Below, piece after piece: positions 1-7,046 of a stretch of 56,450 nt of DNA; position 1 is the stretch's first letter; the number at the start of each line of letters is the position of its first letter. Both the position numbers and the translations under genes were made by a program. A model generated the notes under the pieces. That model saw only the letters and a program-made list of their open reading frames with translations, was not told where the DNA came from and did no database searches. Source of the stretch: Gammaproteobacteria bacterium (GTDB lineage: Bacteria; Pseudomonadota; Gammaproteobacteria; Steroidobacterales; GCA-2729495); contig SHZI01000004.1 in NCBI GenBank assembly GCA_009692345.1, forward strand, positions 1 through 56,450. Direction: 5' to 3'.

Positions 1-867
1 CCCTTCGAATCCCTCTACGTAAACACCCGGTTCGGGCGCACGCACCTGCTGGCCACGGGGCCCAGGGACGCGCCTCCCCTGTTCCTCATTTCCGGCGTCG
101 CCGGCTGCGCGCCGCTCTGGCGCCGGCAACTCGAGTCCCTGAGCACGGACTTCCGCGTCTATGCCATGGATATTCCGGGCCAGCCCGGCCGCAGCGACCC
201 GAACCCGCCCTCATTCCTGAACGAGGACTACTCCGACTGGTTGCTGGACGTCCTGGATGACCTCAGCATCGAGCGCGCGCACTTTGCCGGGATCAGCGCA
301 GGGGCCTGGATTGCCATGCGCTTCGCCAGCCTGCACCCCCAGCGCACCCGCAAGGTCGTCATGCTCGGACCGACCGGCATCTCCGGGGCCCGGCTGCCCG
401 TGAAGATCTGGCTGGGCCGCGTCGCCCAGAAGTGGAAGAACGCCGATGTGCTGCAGGATGACCTCACGGCCCGTTCCGTCTCGTCGAAGAGCCCGGGCGG
501 CACCTTCGGCACCTTTGACCGGCAGCTGGCCAGGGCGATGGCCCTGTGCACCCGGCACTACCGGGTCGACCGGTCCCTCGGCATTTACAACGAGGCCACG
601 GGCAAGGTGAACATCTGGGCAGGACTGCTGGTGCTCCGCAAGTTCTTTCTGCCCGAGAAGGATGCCGTGTTGCGCCAGTTTGCGGTGCCCGGGCTGCTGG
701 TGTTCGGCGAGCACGAGGTGCTCTATGACCCCCATGCAGTGGGCCGCAAGGCGCAAAAGCTCATGGGCAATATTCGCGTCGAAGTCATTGCCGGAGCCGG
801 ACACGCCGCCATCTACGACCGGCCGGAAGTCGTGGATCCCCTGGTCATTGAGTTTCTGCGCGCGTGA
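1..867 (+). CDS. alpha/beta hydrolase (5'-truncated by window edge)
   Basis: The reading frame is open from base 1, so the gene begins upstream; 288 residues are visible. The alpha/beta-hydrolase fold is recognisable from an oxyanion-type segment (LISGVAG, near visible residue 30), the nucleophile elbow GISAGA with its serine near residue 99, an acid candidate after PGLLVFGEHE, and the catalytic histidine in GAGHAA near the C-terminus. The family covers esterases, lipases, haloperoxidases and C-C hydrolases; nothing here fixes the substrate. The stop overlaps the GTG of the next gene (GTGA), so the two are probably co-transcribed. Confidence 0.85.
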   Translation, partial: PFESLYVNTRFGRTHLLATGPRDAPPLFLISGVAGCAPLWRRQLESLSTDFRVYAMDIPGQPGRSDPNPPSFLNEDYSDWLLDVLDDLSIERAHFAGISAGAWIAMRFASLHPQRTRKVVMLGPTGISGARLPVKIWLGRVAQKWKNADVLQDDLTARSVSSKSPGGTFGTFDRQLARAMALCTRHYRVDRSLGIYNEATGKVNIWAGLLVLRKFFLPEKDAVLRQFAVPGLLVFGEHEVLYDPHAVGRKAQKLMGNIRVEVIAGAGHAAIYDRPEVVDPLVIEFLRA

Positions 868-1454
868 TCCGTTTCTTGATACTCCTCCTGCCGGTCCTGC
901 TTGCTCCCGTCACCGCGTTCGCTCATGAAGGCTCCAGCCTCCCCTACGGCTCCTTCATTGCGGGACTCGCCCACCCCGTACTGGGTACCGATCACTTCCT
1001 GGCCATGGTGAGCGTCGGCATCCTGAGCGCGCAGATCGGCGGGCGAGCGATCTGGACCGTACCGACCACCTTTGTGTCCGTCATGGCCATTGGCGGCCTG
1101 CTGGGCTGGCTGAACGTGGGCCTGACGTCGATCGAGCTCGGCATTTCCTTCTCCGTGCTGATTCTGGGGATTGCGATTGCCGCCGACCGGAAGCTGCCAG
1201 TCCTCGTGGCCATGGGGGCCGTCGGCATCTTCGCCATCTTCCACGGCTACGCCCACGGCGCCGAAATGCCCACCGTTGCCAACGCGCTGACGTACGGACT
1301 GGGCTTCATGACCGGCACCGCCTTTTTGCACGTGGCCGGCCTGGTCGTCGGGGATATCTCCCAGCACTACGCCCGTGGCAAGATCCTGCTGCGCATTGCC
1401 GGTGCAGCTATCGCCGGCGTGGGCACCTGGTTCCTCGTGGGTCTTGCCGGTTAG
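864..1454 (+). CDS. hupE: HupE/UreJ family membrane protein
   Basis: This 196-residue protein has an N-terminal signal-like helix ending in TAFAHEG, followed by about five further hydrophobic segments. The two family signatures are present: HPVLGTDHFLAMVSVG near residue 33 and GYAHGAEMP near residue 130, whose histidines and acidic residues are thought to bind metal. HupE/UreJ proteins are inner-membrane permeases linked to nickel or cobalt uptake for hydrogenase or urease. Neither enzyme is encoded in this window, so the metal and purpose are unknown. The GTG start overlaps the previous stop, and the DUF6512-like gene follows 12 bp later. Confidence 0.85.
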   Translation: MIRFLILLLPVLLAPVTAFAHEGSSLPYGSFIAGLAHPVLGTDHFLAMVSVGILSAQIGGRAIWTVPTTFVSVMAIGGLLGWLNVGLTSIELGISFSVLILGIAIAADRKLPVLVAMGAVGIFAIFHGYAHGAEMPTVANALTYGLGFMTGTAFLHVAGLVVGDISQHYARGKILLRIAGAAIAGVGTWFLVGLAG

Positions 1455-1466
1455 GAGTGCAGACAG

Positions 1467-2171
1467 ATGTCCGCAACGAAACGCCCGAATGGCCGCCTGA
1501 AACTTGCTCTGTGGGACATCGGCACCGTCTTCTGGGTGTGCATTGTCGGGTCCACCCTGCACTTTGCCTTTGAGCTCAGCGAGTACTGGCGGCCGATGGC
1601 CCTCTTCGGCGCGGTCAACGAGAGCGCCTGGGAACACACCAAGATGTATTTCTGGCCGGGGCTCTTCGCCGCCCTGGTGCAGTACACCTACACCCGGGAC
1701 GTGGCCAACAATTACTGGCTGGGCAAGGCCGCCGCGCTGGCGCTCACTCCCTTCCTGATCTGGGTGACCTACTTCAGCTACATGAGCTGGGTGGCGTCAT
1801 CGGGGGGCAAGGCCAGCCTGCCCACCATGCTGTCCATCATGGTTCTGGGCATCAGCGTGGGGCAGGCGACCAGCTGGTACATCCTCACGCGGCCGCCCTT
1901 CCAGGTTGACACCCGCCGCTATGCAGCCGGCACCATCGCTGCGCTCACTGCCGTCTTCGCCACCTTCTCCTACTTTCCACCCAGGGCCTTCCTGTTTGAG
2001 AACTTCTTCTGCTACCAGTACACCGGCGAGCACGGCATTCTTGACGACTACGGGCCCTATCGGGTGTTCGTCAAGGTGGAGGCGGACGGGGCAACAAAAG
2101 CGGGTGGCGGCGTGAATTACTGCGCGGGAAGGCAGCGAAGCACTGCTCCGGTGGCCCCAGACGCCGGTTAG
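1467..2171 (+). CDS. DUF6512-like integral membrane protein
   Basis: The protein has 234 residues and about six hydrophobic segments. Its clearest landmark is VNESAWEHTKMYFWPG near residues 51-66, which matches my memory of the conserved NE-x-x-WEH-x-K motif of DUF6512 (formerly hypothetical membrane proteins). The C-terminal 35 residues are polar and glycine-rich and look poorly conserved. The start is an ATG behind AGGAG (in ttaggagtgc). The function of the family is unknown. Close coupling to the HupE-like gene suggests a shared membrane or metal-related role, which is inference only. Confidence 0.7.
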   Translation: MSATKRPNGRLKLALWDIGTVFWVCIVGSTLHFAFELSEYWRPMALFGAVNESAWEHTKMYFWPGLFAALVQYTYTRDVANNYWLGKAAALALTPFLIWVTYFSYMSWVASSGGKASLPTMLSIMVLGISVGQATSWYILTRPPFQVDTRRYAAGTIAALTAVFATFSYFPPRAFLFENFFCYQYTGEHGILDDYGPYRVFVKVEADGATKAGGGVNYCAGRQRSTAPVAPDAG

Positions 2172-2246
2172 CACAGCTTCTGACAAATCGCCGCAGACGC
2201 TGATGGGCAGATTGCGCTAGTCTGCTGCAGACGGTCGGAGAGCCGC

Positions 2247-2849
2247 ATGCCTGTTACCCTGCAAATCACCCGTGCACTGCCTGCCGACGCCCAGGTCATC
2301 GCCGAGATGTCCCGGCGTCTTGTCGAGTTCGGACTCCCCTGGACCTGGACGCCGGCCCGGGTTGCCCGTCACCTGCAGCACCCCCAGTCGCTGGTGCTGG
2401 CCGTGCGGACCAATGGCACCAGCAATCCCATGCTGGTCGCCTTCGCCATCATGCATTTCGGAGACGACATCGCCCACCTGAACCTGCTCGGTGTGGACAG
2501 CCGCTGGCAGCGCCGGGGACTGGGCCGCCGTCTCGTGGCGTGGCTGGAGAAATCCGCCCTCACCGCCGGGACGTTCTCGCTGTGTCTCGAGGTGCGGGCC
2601 CGCAACCCTGTGGCGCTGCTCTTCTACCGGGAACTGGGCTTTACCGAGACTGGCCGGGTGCCCCGCTACTACAGTGGCCGCGAGGATGCCCTGCGACTGA
2701 TGAAGGACCTGCGCCATCCGCTGGCGCGGAGCTGGCCGGAGCTGGAGACGGGGGCCTGGTCGGCCGGCGTCGACCCGGATCCGGCGGGCGGGCCGTCCGC
2801 CGCCGAGTGGCTGGCTAGCCACTTCAAGAAGCAGGAACCACAGCGGTAG
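2247..2849 (+). CDS. GNAT family N-acetyltransferase
   Basis: The protein has 200 residues. The acetyl-CoA pyrophosphate-binding signature of the GNAT fold is present as RWQRRGLGRRLVAWLE near residues 86-101, preceded by the beta-4 strand (HLNLLGVD) and followed by the typical RNPVALLFYRELGF helix-strand near residue 125, as in RimI-like enzymes. The last 40 residues fall outside the domain. Substrate cannot be told from sequence. It stands alone between the membrane-protein genes and tRNA-Thr. Confidence 0.85.
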   Translation: MPVTLQITRALPADAQVIAEMSRRLVEFGLPWTWTPARVARHLQHPQSLVLAVRTNGTSNPMLVAFAIMHFGDDIAHLNLLGVDSRWQRRGLGRRLVAWLEKSALTAGTFSLCLEVRARNPVALLFYRELGFTETGRVPRYYSGREDALRLMKDLRHPLARSWPELETGAWSAGVDPDPAGGPSAAEWLASHFKKQEPQR

Positions 2850-2854
2850 TGCAG

Positions 2855-2902
2855 GTGTGGTGCCGGAGAGGTGTGGTGCCGGAGAGGTGTGGTGCCGGAG
2901 AG
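2855..2902. repeat. 16-bp tandem repeat x3 derived from the tRNA-Thr 3' end
   Basis: Three perfect head-to-tail copies of gtgtggtgccggagag occupy this stretch. The copy nearest the tRNA includes the last 13 nucleotides of tRNA-Thr (CCA, discriminator, acceptor strand), so the two outer copies are duplications of the tRNA 3' end and the 3 bp beyond it. Confidence 0.9.
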
Positions 2903-2965
2903 AGGAGTCGAACCTCCGACCCCCGCATTACGAATGCGGTGCTCTGCCAACTGAGCTACCCCGGC
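2890..2965 (-). tRNA. tRNA-Thr (anticodon CGU)
   Basis: Read on the minus strand, this 76-nt sequence folds as a complete cloverleaf. The acceptor stem GCCGGGG pairs with CTCCGGC (one G-U), the D arm contains AGCTCAGTTGG, the anticodon stem CCGCA/TGCGG encloses loop TTCGTAA with anticodon CGT, and the T loop is TTCGACT. The CCA end is encoded. The anticodon reads the threonine codon ACG. Confidence 0.97.
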
Positions 2966-2976
2966 GACCGCGCGGA

Positions 2977-3005
2977 AGTATAGGGAATCAGCCCCCGCTC
3001 ATCAA
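2977..3005 (-). promoter_or_regulatory. sigma70-type promoter of tRNA-Thr
   Basis: On the minus strand, TTGATG is followed after exactly 17 bp by TATACT, which ends 11 bp before the mature tRNA 5' end. The sequence between -10 and tRNA is GC-rich (CCGCGCGG), like a stringent-type discriminator. Spacing and both hexamers fit a strong housekeeping promoter. Confidence 0.75.
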
Positions 3006-3011
3006 ACAGCC

Positions 3012-3065
3012 GTAGGAGCGCCTGTGGGCGCGATTGGAATTGATCGCGCCTAAAGGCGCTCCTGC
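3012..3065. repeat. REP-like palindromic element, copy 1
   Basis: An imperfect inverted repeat: gtaggagcgcc...gggcgcgat on the left and atcgcgcc...ggcgctcctgc on the right around a short AT-richer centre. The right half contains the TAG stop of the Irr-like gene and encodes its last residues (QERL). The left half abuts the tRNA-Thr promoter. It can form a long hairpin and could act as a terminator or mRNA stabiliser. Three related copies occur in the window. Confidence 0.88.
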
Positions 3066-3466
3066 AGCCGCCGCACCCGGATAAGCACCTCGACGCTCGC
3101 GGCCTGGGTCCCCTCCGGCAAGGTCGGGAGCCGCAGCAGTTCGACGTCCGCGGCATCGATGTCCCGGAGTTCGCCGGTTTCCTCATCGAGAAAGTGATGG
3201 TGGGCTGTCGTCGTGGAGTCGTACACGACCCGGCTGGGATGCACCGCGACCTCCCGCAGGATGCCCGCCCGGGACAGCAGATTGAGCGTGTTGTAGACCG
3301 TCGCCTTGGAGATGCGGCTCCCGGACTGACGGAGGGCCTGGAGCAACTGGTCTGCCGACACGTGACAGGGGCCGGCCAGCAGCAACATCCCGACCTCGAC
3401 CCGCTGGGGGGTGGGCTTTACCCCGTGGGCGCTCAGTGTGGCTTCGACGTCAGCCTTCAAGGTCAT
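3050..3466 (-). CDS. Fur-superfamily regulator, Irr-like
   Basis: The protein has 138 residues from the ATG at 3466; an upstream in-frame TTG at 3484 is less likely. The winged-helix N-terminus (GVKPTPQRVEVGMLL, then SKATVYNTLNLL) is typical of Fur proteins. The dimerisation domain carries the HHH motif (AHHHFLDEETGEL) and ends near VEVLIRVRR. It lacks the CxxC pairs of the structural zinc site of Fur, PerR and Zur. That combination resembles Irr-type iron/heme-responsive regulators, but no N-terminal heme-regulatory motif is visible. The terminal QERL and stop come from a REP-like element. It faces the pilus cluster divergently; its targets are unknown. Confidence 0.82.
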   Translation of the reverse strand: MTLKADVEATLSAHGVKPTPQRVEVGMLLLAGPCHVSADQLLQALRQSGSRISKATVYNTLNLLSRAGILREVAVHPSRVVYDSTTTAHHHFLDEETGELRDIDAADVELLRLPTLPEGTQAASVEVLIRVRRLQERL

Positions 3467-3555
3467 GGGTGAATAATAGCGCAAGTGCCGAAACTCGCTA
3501 GTGAGGCTGCTTTGTGCGCTGGCCGCATCCCGGACCTGCGGCTACCGTGCACCCC

Positions 3556-4083
3556 ATGCCCCGCTCGCCCGGCTTCACACTGCTCGAACTCCTCATCACA
3601 CTGGCCATCGGCGCGGTGCTCCTGACCCTCGCTGTCCCCGCATTTACCAGCCTGGTGCTCGACTCGCGGCTGACCAGTGCGGTGAACCGCTTCGTGCACG
3701 GGATGTACGTCGCCCGGCACGAAGCCCTGAAGTCCGGCGCCGACGTGGCGCTCTGCAGGAGTTCCAGCGGCAGGCAATGCATCCAGGCAGGGCGCTGGGA
3801 AACCGGGTTTATCGTCTTCGTCAACCGGGACCAGGACGACCCGCCCCGGGTCGATAGTGGCGAACCCATCCTGCAGGTGGAAGGCAGACTGCCTGCCGGC
3901 GCGATCCTGGCCAATCGCAATGCCTTTGTCTTCCGGCCCTGGGGCCGTTCCGTCAACGGCACCCTTACGTTCTGCGACCGGCGGGGCAACCCCAGTGCCC
4001 GGGCGGTCGTGGTGAGCTACACCGGCAGGCCCCGGGCCACCTCCGCGGGCGAAGCTAACGGTTCAGTGAAGTGTCCAGCCTAG
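3556..4083 (+). CDS. fimT: FimT/GspH-type minor pseudopilin
   Basis: The protein has 175 residues from the ATG that begins MPRSPGFTLLELL. The prepilin peptidase site is G|FTLLE, with glutamate at +5, followed by a long hydrophobic helix. The rest fits the GspH/FimT family, including a C-terminal segment FCDRRGNPSARAVVVSYTGR that closely matches the family end. Minor pseudopilins of this type prime type IV pilus assembly in the inner membrane. The longer ORF start is rejected because it would precede the leader by 14 residues. It is the first gene of the pilus cluster; no clear Shine-Dalgarno sequence precedes it. Confidence 0.85.
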   Translation: MPRSPGFTLLELLITLAIGAVLLTLAVPAFTSLVLDSRLTSAVNRFVHGMYVARHEALKSGADVALCRSSSGRQCIQAGRWETGFIVFVNRDQDDPPRVDSGEPILQVEGRLPAGAILANRNAFVFRPWGRSVNGTLTFCDRRGNPSARAVVVSYTGRPRATSAGEANGSVKCPA

Positions 4084-4210
4084 AAATTTGCATGGCCTAC
4101 AAAATTACTCTTCATCCCCTCCGCTGCGCCAGCCATCGGCCGGACAGATTCTCCCCGCTGTATCACGGCAGGATACGTCTCAGGCGCGTGGTGCGTGGCC
4201 GGCAGCTGCG

Positions 4211-4633
4211 GTGCGTATCCAGCAACAGGAAGAACAACGAGCACGGGGCTTCAGCCTCATTGAACCCATGGTGGTACGGGGCGTCGTGGCCATTGCCCTC
4301 GGCATCGGCGCGCCCCTCTTTGCCACCCTCGCGGCCAACAACCGCATGAGCAGTGCCAGCAACGATCTGGTCAGCAGCCTGCTGGCCGCCCGGAGTGAAG
4401 CCCTCAAGCGCCAGGTTACGGTGACGCTGTGTCCCACGCCCGCTGGCGCAGGCAACTGCGTCGCTGGCGGCAGCCTGGGAACGGGGTGGACCGTCTTCGT
4501 GGATCGCAATGCGGATGGGGCCATCAGCGCCGACGATGTCGTGATCCAGCAGCCTGGGGCGCTGGAGGCGGACCTTCGGGATGGCGTCACGGCGACGCCG
4601 ATACCGGGGCGGGGGTCGCCGCAGGTCGCTTGA
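4211..4633 (+). CDS. second FimT/FimU-like pseudopilin, probably degenerate
   Basis: An ORF continuing from 4088 contains a prepilin-like segment, RGFSLIEPMVVRGVVAIALG. I place the start at the GTG at 4211 (140 residues), which gives a short leader. The +5 glutamate is kept, but the usual ELMVVL is read as EPMVVR, putting a proline and an arginine into the export/assembly helix. The middle matches FimU-like proteins (RSEALKRQVTVTLCP, GTGWTVFVDRNADG). The expected C-terminal strands ending in ARAVVVS are missing and the frame stops early. Position before pilV fits fimU. It may be a pseudogene. Confidence 0.6.
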   Translation: MRIQQQEEQRARGFSLIEPMVVRGVVAIALGIGAPLFATLAANNRMSSASNDLVSSLLAARSEALKRQVTVTLCPTPAGAGNCVAGGSLGTGWTVFVDRNADGAISADDVVIQQPGALEADLRDGVTATPIPGRGSPQVA

Positions 4634-4723
4634 TTCAGAGTGGTCAACTGGGTCGTCAGCAACTCGTGCGCGACCGCGTCAGCCTTCAGTCTGACGCGAA
4701 TCCGCTCGGTGGTTGCTAGGACG

Positions 4724-5170
4724 TTGGTTGTTAAACACAAAGGCTTCACGCTCGTCGAGGTGCTGGTGGCCCTCGTCGTCATGTCGGTGGGCATCCTGGG
4801 CATCGCGGCGCTTTACCTGGAGGGTCTGCGGGCCGGCCGCACCGCCCTCTACCGGACGACGGCGGTCAACCTGGCAGCAGACATGGTGGATCGCATTCGG
4901 GCCAACCCCAACGCGAGGCTCGCCTATGCCGGCACGGGCCCCGGGGCCGACGGTGGCTGTGTCAACGGCCCGGTCAACTGCACGGCCGAGCAGCTCGCCG
5001 ATGACGACTGGTGTGGCTGGAGCAACCAGCTGGCTGCCCAGCTGCCCGCGGGCGCCCGTGGCGAGATCGGGATTGCGGGGGCGACACCGGTCACCTACAC
5101 CATTACGGTGGCCTGGCCAGAAATTGGCCAGGAAGAGCCGGCCACCTACTCCCTGGGTGTCCAGCAGTGA
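4724..5170 (+). CDS. pilV: type IV pilus modification/minor pilin PilV
   Basis: The mature part begins after the prepilin site KG|FTLVEVLVALVVMSVGILG and carries the family segment NLAADMVDRIRANP, with cysteine-containing loops later. The start is uncertain: TTG at 4724 gives a 148-residue protein with a seven-residue leader (AGGA lies 2 bp upstream), whereas GTG at 4640 would add 28 residues of no recognisable origin. PilV is one of the minor pilins forming the priming complex. Its stop overlaps the GTG of pilW. Confidence 0.85.
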   Translation: MVVKHKGFTLVEVLVALVVMSVGILGIAALYLEGLRAGRTALYRTTAVNLAADMVDRIRANPNARLAYAGTGPGADGGCVNGPVNCTAEQLADDDWCGWSNQLAAQLPAGARGEIGIAGATPVTYTITVAWPEIGQEEPATYSLGVQQ

Positions 5171-6141
5171 AGCGCGGGTTGCAGCTCGGCATGACGCTCA
5201 TTGAACTGACGGTGGCCATGGCCATCGGTTTGTTCCTGATCGGTGGCGTCCTGTATGTCTACAGCCAGAGCAAGAACAGCTATCGCGCGGGCGACAGCCT
5301 CGCCCGGCTGCAGGAAAGCGCCCGCTTTGCCCTGGATACTCTCGAGCCCGACGTTCGCCTGGCTCGCTACTGGGGCCTCAACTCCGAGCCCGCGCGCATC
5401 ACGGTCCCCGCCGGCATCGCCGTGACCTGCAACGGTATCGCGCCGGATTTTGACCCGCTGGATCTCGCCGATGTGGTGACAGTGCGGGACGACACCTACG
5501 ACCTGAACTGTGTGTCCTTCAACGATGCGCCCCGGGCCGGAAGTGACGTGCTGATCCTGCGCCATGCGGAACCCTGGCGGGCAGGGCTTCAGCCTGCGCC
5601 GGACCCCCAGCGCCTGCAGATCCAGACCACCCTGGCCCAGGGCACTCTGTTCAGGGATGGAGTGCTGCCCCTCACCCTGCCCGTGGGCACCGGAGCCAGC
5701 ATCAATAACGTCGCCATCAATATCTACTACGTCAGTAATCAGTCGAGTTTCGCTGCGGAGCTGCCTTCATTGCGCCGGCTGGTCCTTGGGCCTGCCGGGG
5801 ACTTTGACAACCAGGAAGTCATACCGGGCGTCGAAAACCTGCAGGTGCAGCTCGGGATGGATACCGATGGCGATGGGGACGTGGACCGTTATGTGGATGG
5901 CAATCACCCGCTGGTGACCCCGGGAGCTCCTGGCTTTGCCCCGAATGGCCGGGTAGTCGCCGTGCGCCTGTGGATGCTGGTTGGCACCCCTGCCGATGCT
6001 CCGGCCTGGGTGGACGAGCGCCGCTATGCCACGCCGGATGCCGACCTGGGCGATCTGGTCGCGGGCTCAGCTGACTATCCCTCGACCTACCGCCGCCTGC
6101 AGATCTTCAAAACCATTTTTCTCAGCAACGAGGGCGCGTAG
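5167..6141 (+). CDS. pilW: type IV pilus assembly protein PilW
   Basis: Starting at the GTG that overlaps the pilV stop, the protein is 324 residues. The prepilin leader ends at LG|MTLIELTVAMAIGLFLIGG, with glutamate at +5 and the typical YSQSKNSYR after the helix; further on RLQESARFALDTLEPDVRLA is characteristic of PilW. The ORF track start at 5011 lies inside pilV and is not credible. PilW is a minor pilin of the initiation complex and sits directly before pilX, as in other gammaproteobacteria. Confidence 0.92.
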   Translation: MKRGLQLGMTLIELTVAMAIGLFLIGGVLYVYSQSKNSYRAGDSLARLQESARFALDTLEPDVRLARYWGLNSEPARITVPAGIAVTCNGIAPDFDPLDLADVVTVRDDTYDLNCVSFNDAPRAGSDVLILRHAEPWRAGLQPAPDPQRLQIQTTLAQGTLFRDGVLPLTLPVGTGASINNVAINIYYVSNQSSFAAELPSLRRLVLGPAGDFDNQEVIPGVENLQVQLGMDTDGDGDVDRYVDGNHPLVTPGAPGFAPNGRVVAVRLWMLVGTPADAPAWVDERRYATPDADLGDLVAGSADYPSTYRRLQIFKTIFLSNEGA

Positions 6142-6594
6142 ATGCCGACCCACGCCACGCCTCCCAACCGGCAGAAGCAGTCTGGCGCCGCCCTCATCAT
6201 CAGCCTGATTCTGCTGATGGTGCTGACCGTGCTGGCGATTTCCACCATGCGGACGGCGAGCCTGGGTTTACTCATGGCAGGCAACGCCCAGTACCGGGAA
6301 ACCGCGTTCAACCTGGCCCAGTCCGGGATTGACGCCGTCCTGCGCCGGGGCGACCCGGGCGTCCTGAGCGACTGCACGGCACCAACGGCCGATCCCGTAG
6401 TGGTGGTCCCGGAACTTGGCGGCCGCTACGCCACGACGACGTGCTATCGGGGCGAGTCCATCACCCCGGGCAACAGCCTGCCCCGCGTCCCCACCTTCAA
6501 CTACGAAGTGGCCTCGACCGGCATGACCGATCAACGGGAGGCCCGGGTTCGGGTCGTCCAGGGCTACGCCATCACGGGAGCCTCCGGTCGATGA
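6142..6594 (+). CDS. pilX: type IV pilus assembly protein PilX
   Basis: The protein has 150 residues. The PilX_N signature QSGAALIISLILLMVLTVLAI at residues 13-33 is followed by GNAQYRETAFNLAQSGIDA. The ATG directly follows the pilW stop and the 3' end overlaps the next gene (ATGA). Known PilX proteins are minor pilins that work with PilY1 in pilus assembly. At 150 residues it is short for the family. Confidence 0.9.
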   Translation: MPTHATPPNRQKQSGAALIISLILLMVLTVLAISTMRTASLGLLMAGNAQYRETAFNLAQSGIDAVLRRGDPGVLSDCTAPTADPVVVVPELGGRYATTTCYRGESITPGNSLPRVPTFNYEVASTGMTDQREARVRVVQGYAITGASGR

Positions 6595-7046
6595 ACAGGC
6601 TTGCCCGCAACCGGGCCGTGACCAGCAGGCCAGGAACCATGGGTCTGGCGGCGCTGCTCCTCCTCACCTGGGGGCTGCCCGCCGCTGCCTCGCTGGGCAC
6701 CATTGAACAGGCCTACGAGCTGGCGCGCAGTGACGTGCAGCTGCCGGGCCGGCCTGAGGGCAGCCTGACGGTCCGTCCCTGTCCCACCTGCAAGCCGGTC
6801 CTGCTCAGGGTGACCACCGCCACGGGCTGGTTCATTGCCCCACAGACCCGGAAGGCCGCCGGTCAGCCCGCCCTGCTCGCGGCCTATAAAACGGCGGCGG
6901 CCAACCCGTCCACCCTGGTCTATGTCTATTACGAGCCCCAGACCAGGCGAGTGAAGCGGATCGTGCTGGACGTGCCGGCAGCGCCGTCGGCCAGGCCAGC
7001 GCCGTCGGCCAGGCCAGCAACCCAGGCCACGGAAGCCCGGCAATGA
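6591..7046 (+). CDS. exported protein of unknown function between pilX and pilY1
   Basis: This 151-residue frame is coupled by ATGA overlaps on both sides (pilX stop and pilY1 start). An N-terminal hydrophobic segment (residues 17-35, ending AAASLG) predicts export. The body has a Cys pair, RPCPTCKPV, and the segment VYVYYEPQTRRVKRIVLD. The C-terminus contains the tandem repeat APSARPAPSARPA, encoded by a direct repeat of about 15 bp. I do not recognise the family. Its position suggests a periplasmic partner of PilX or PilY1. The ORF track start at 6441 is inside pilX. Confidence 0.75.
   Translation: MNRLARNRAVTSRPGTMGLAALLLLTWGLPAAASLGTIEQAYELARSDVQLPGRPEGSLTVRPCPTCKPVLLRVTTATGWFIAPQTRKAAGQPALLAAYKTAAANPSTLVYVYYEPQTRRVKRIVLDVPAAPSARPAPSARPATQATEARQ

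Noticed and set aside
2855-2965. Integrated element or att site at tRNA-Thr
   Set aside because: The repeats of the tRNA 3' end are adjacent 16-bp copies with no integrase or foreign genes between or nearby.
4088-4210. 41-residue extension before the degenerate pseudopilin
   Set aside because: It would place the prepilin leader far from the cleavage site; the GTG at 4211 is more sensible.
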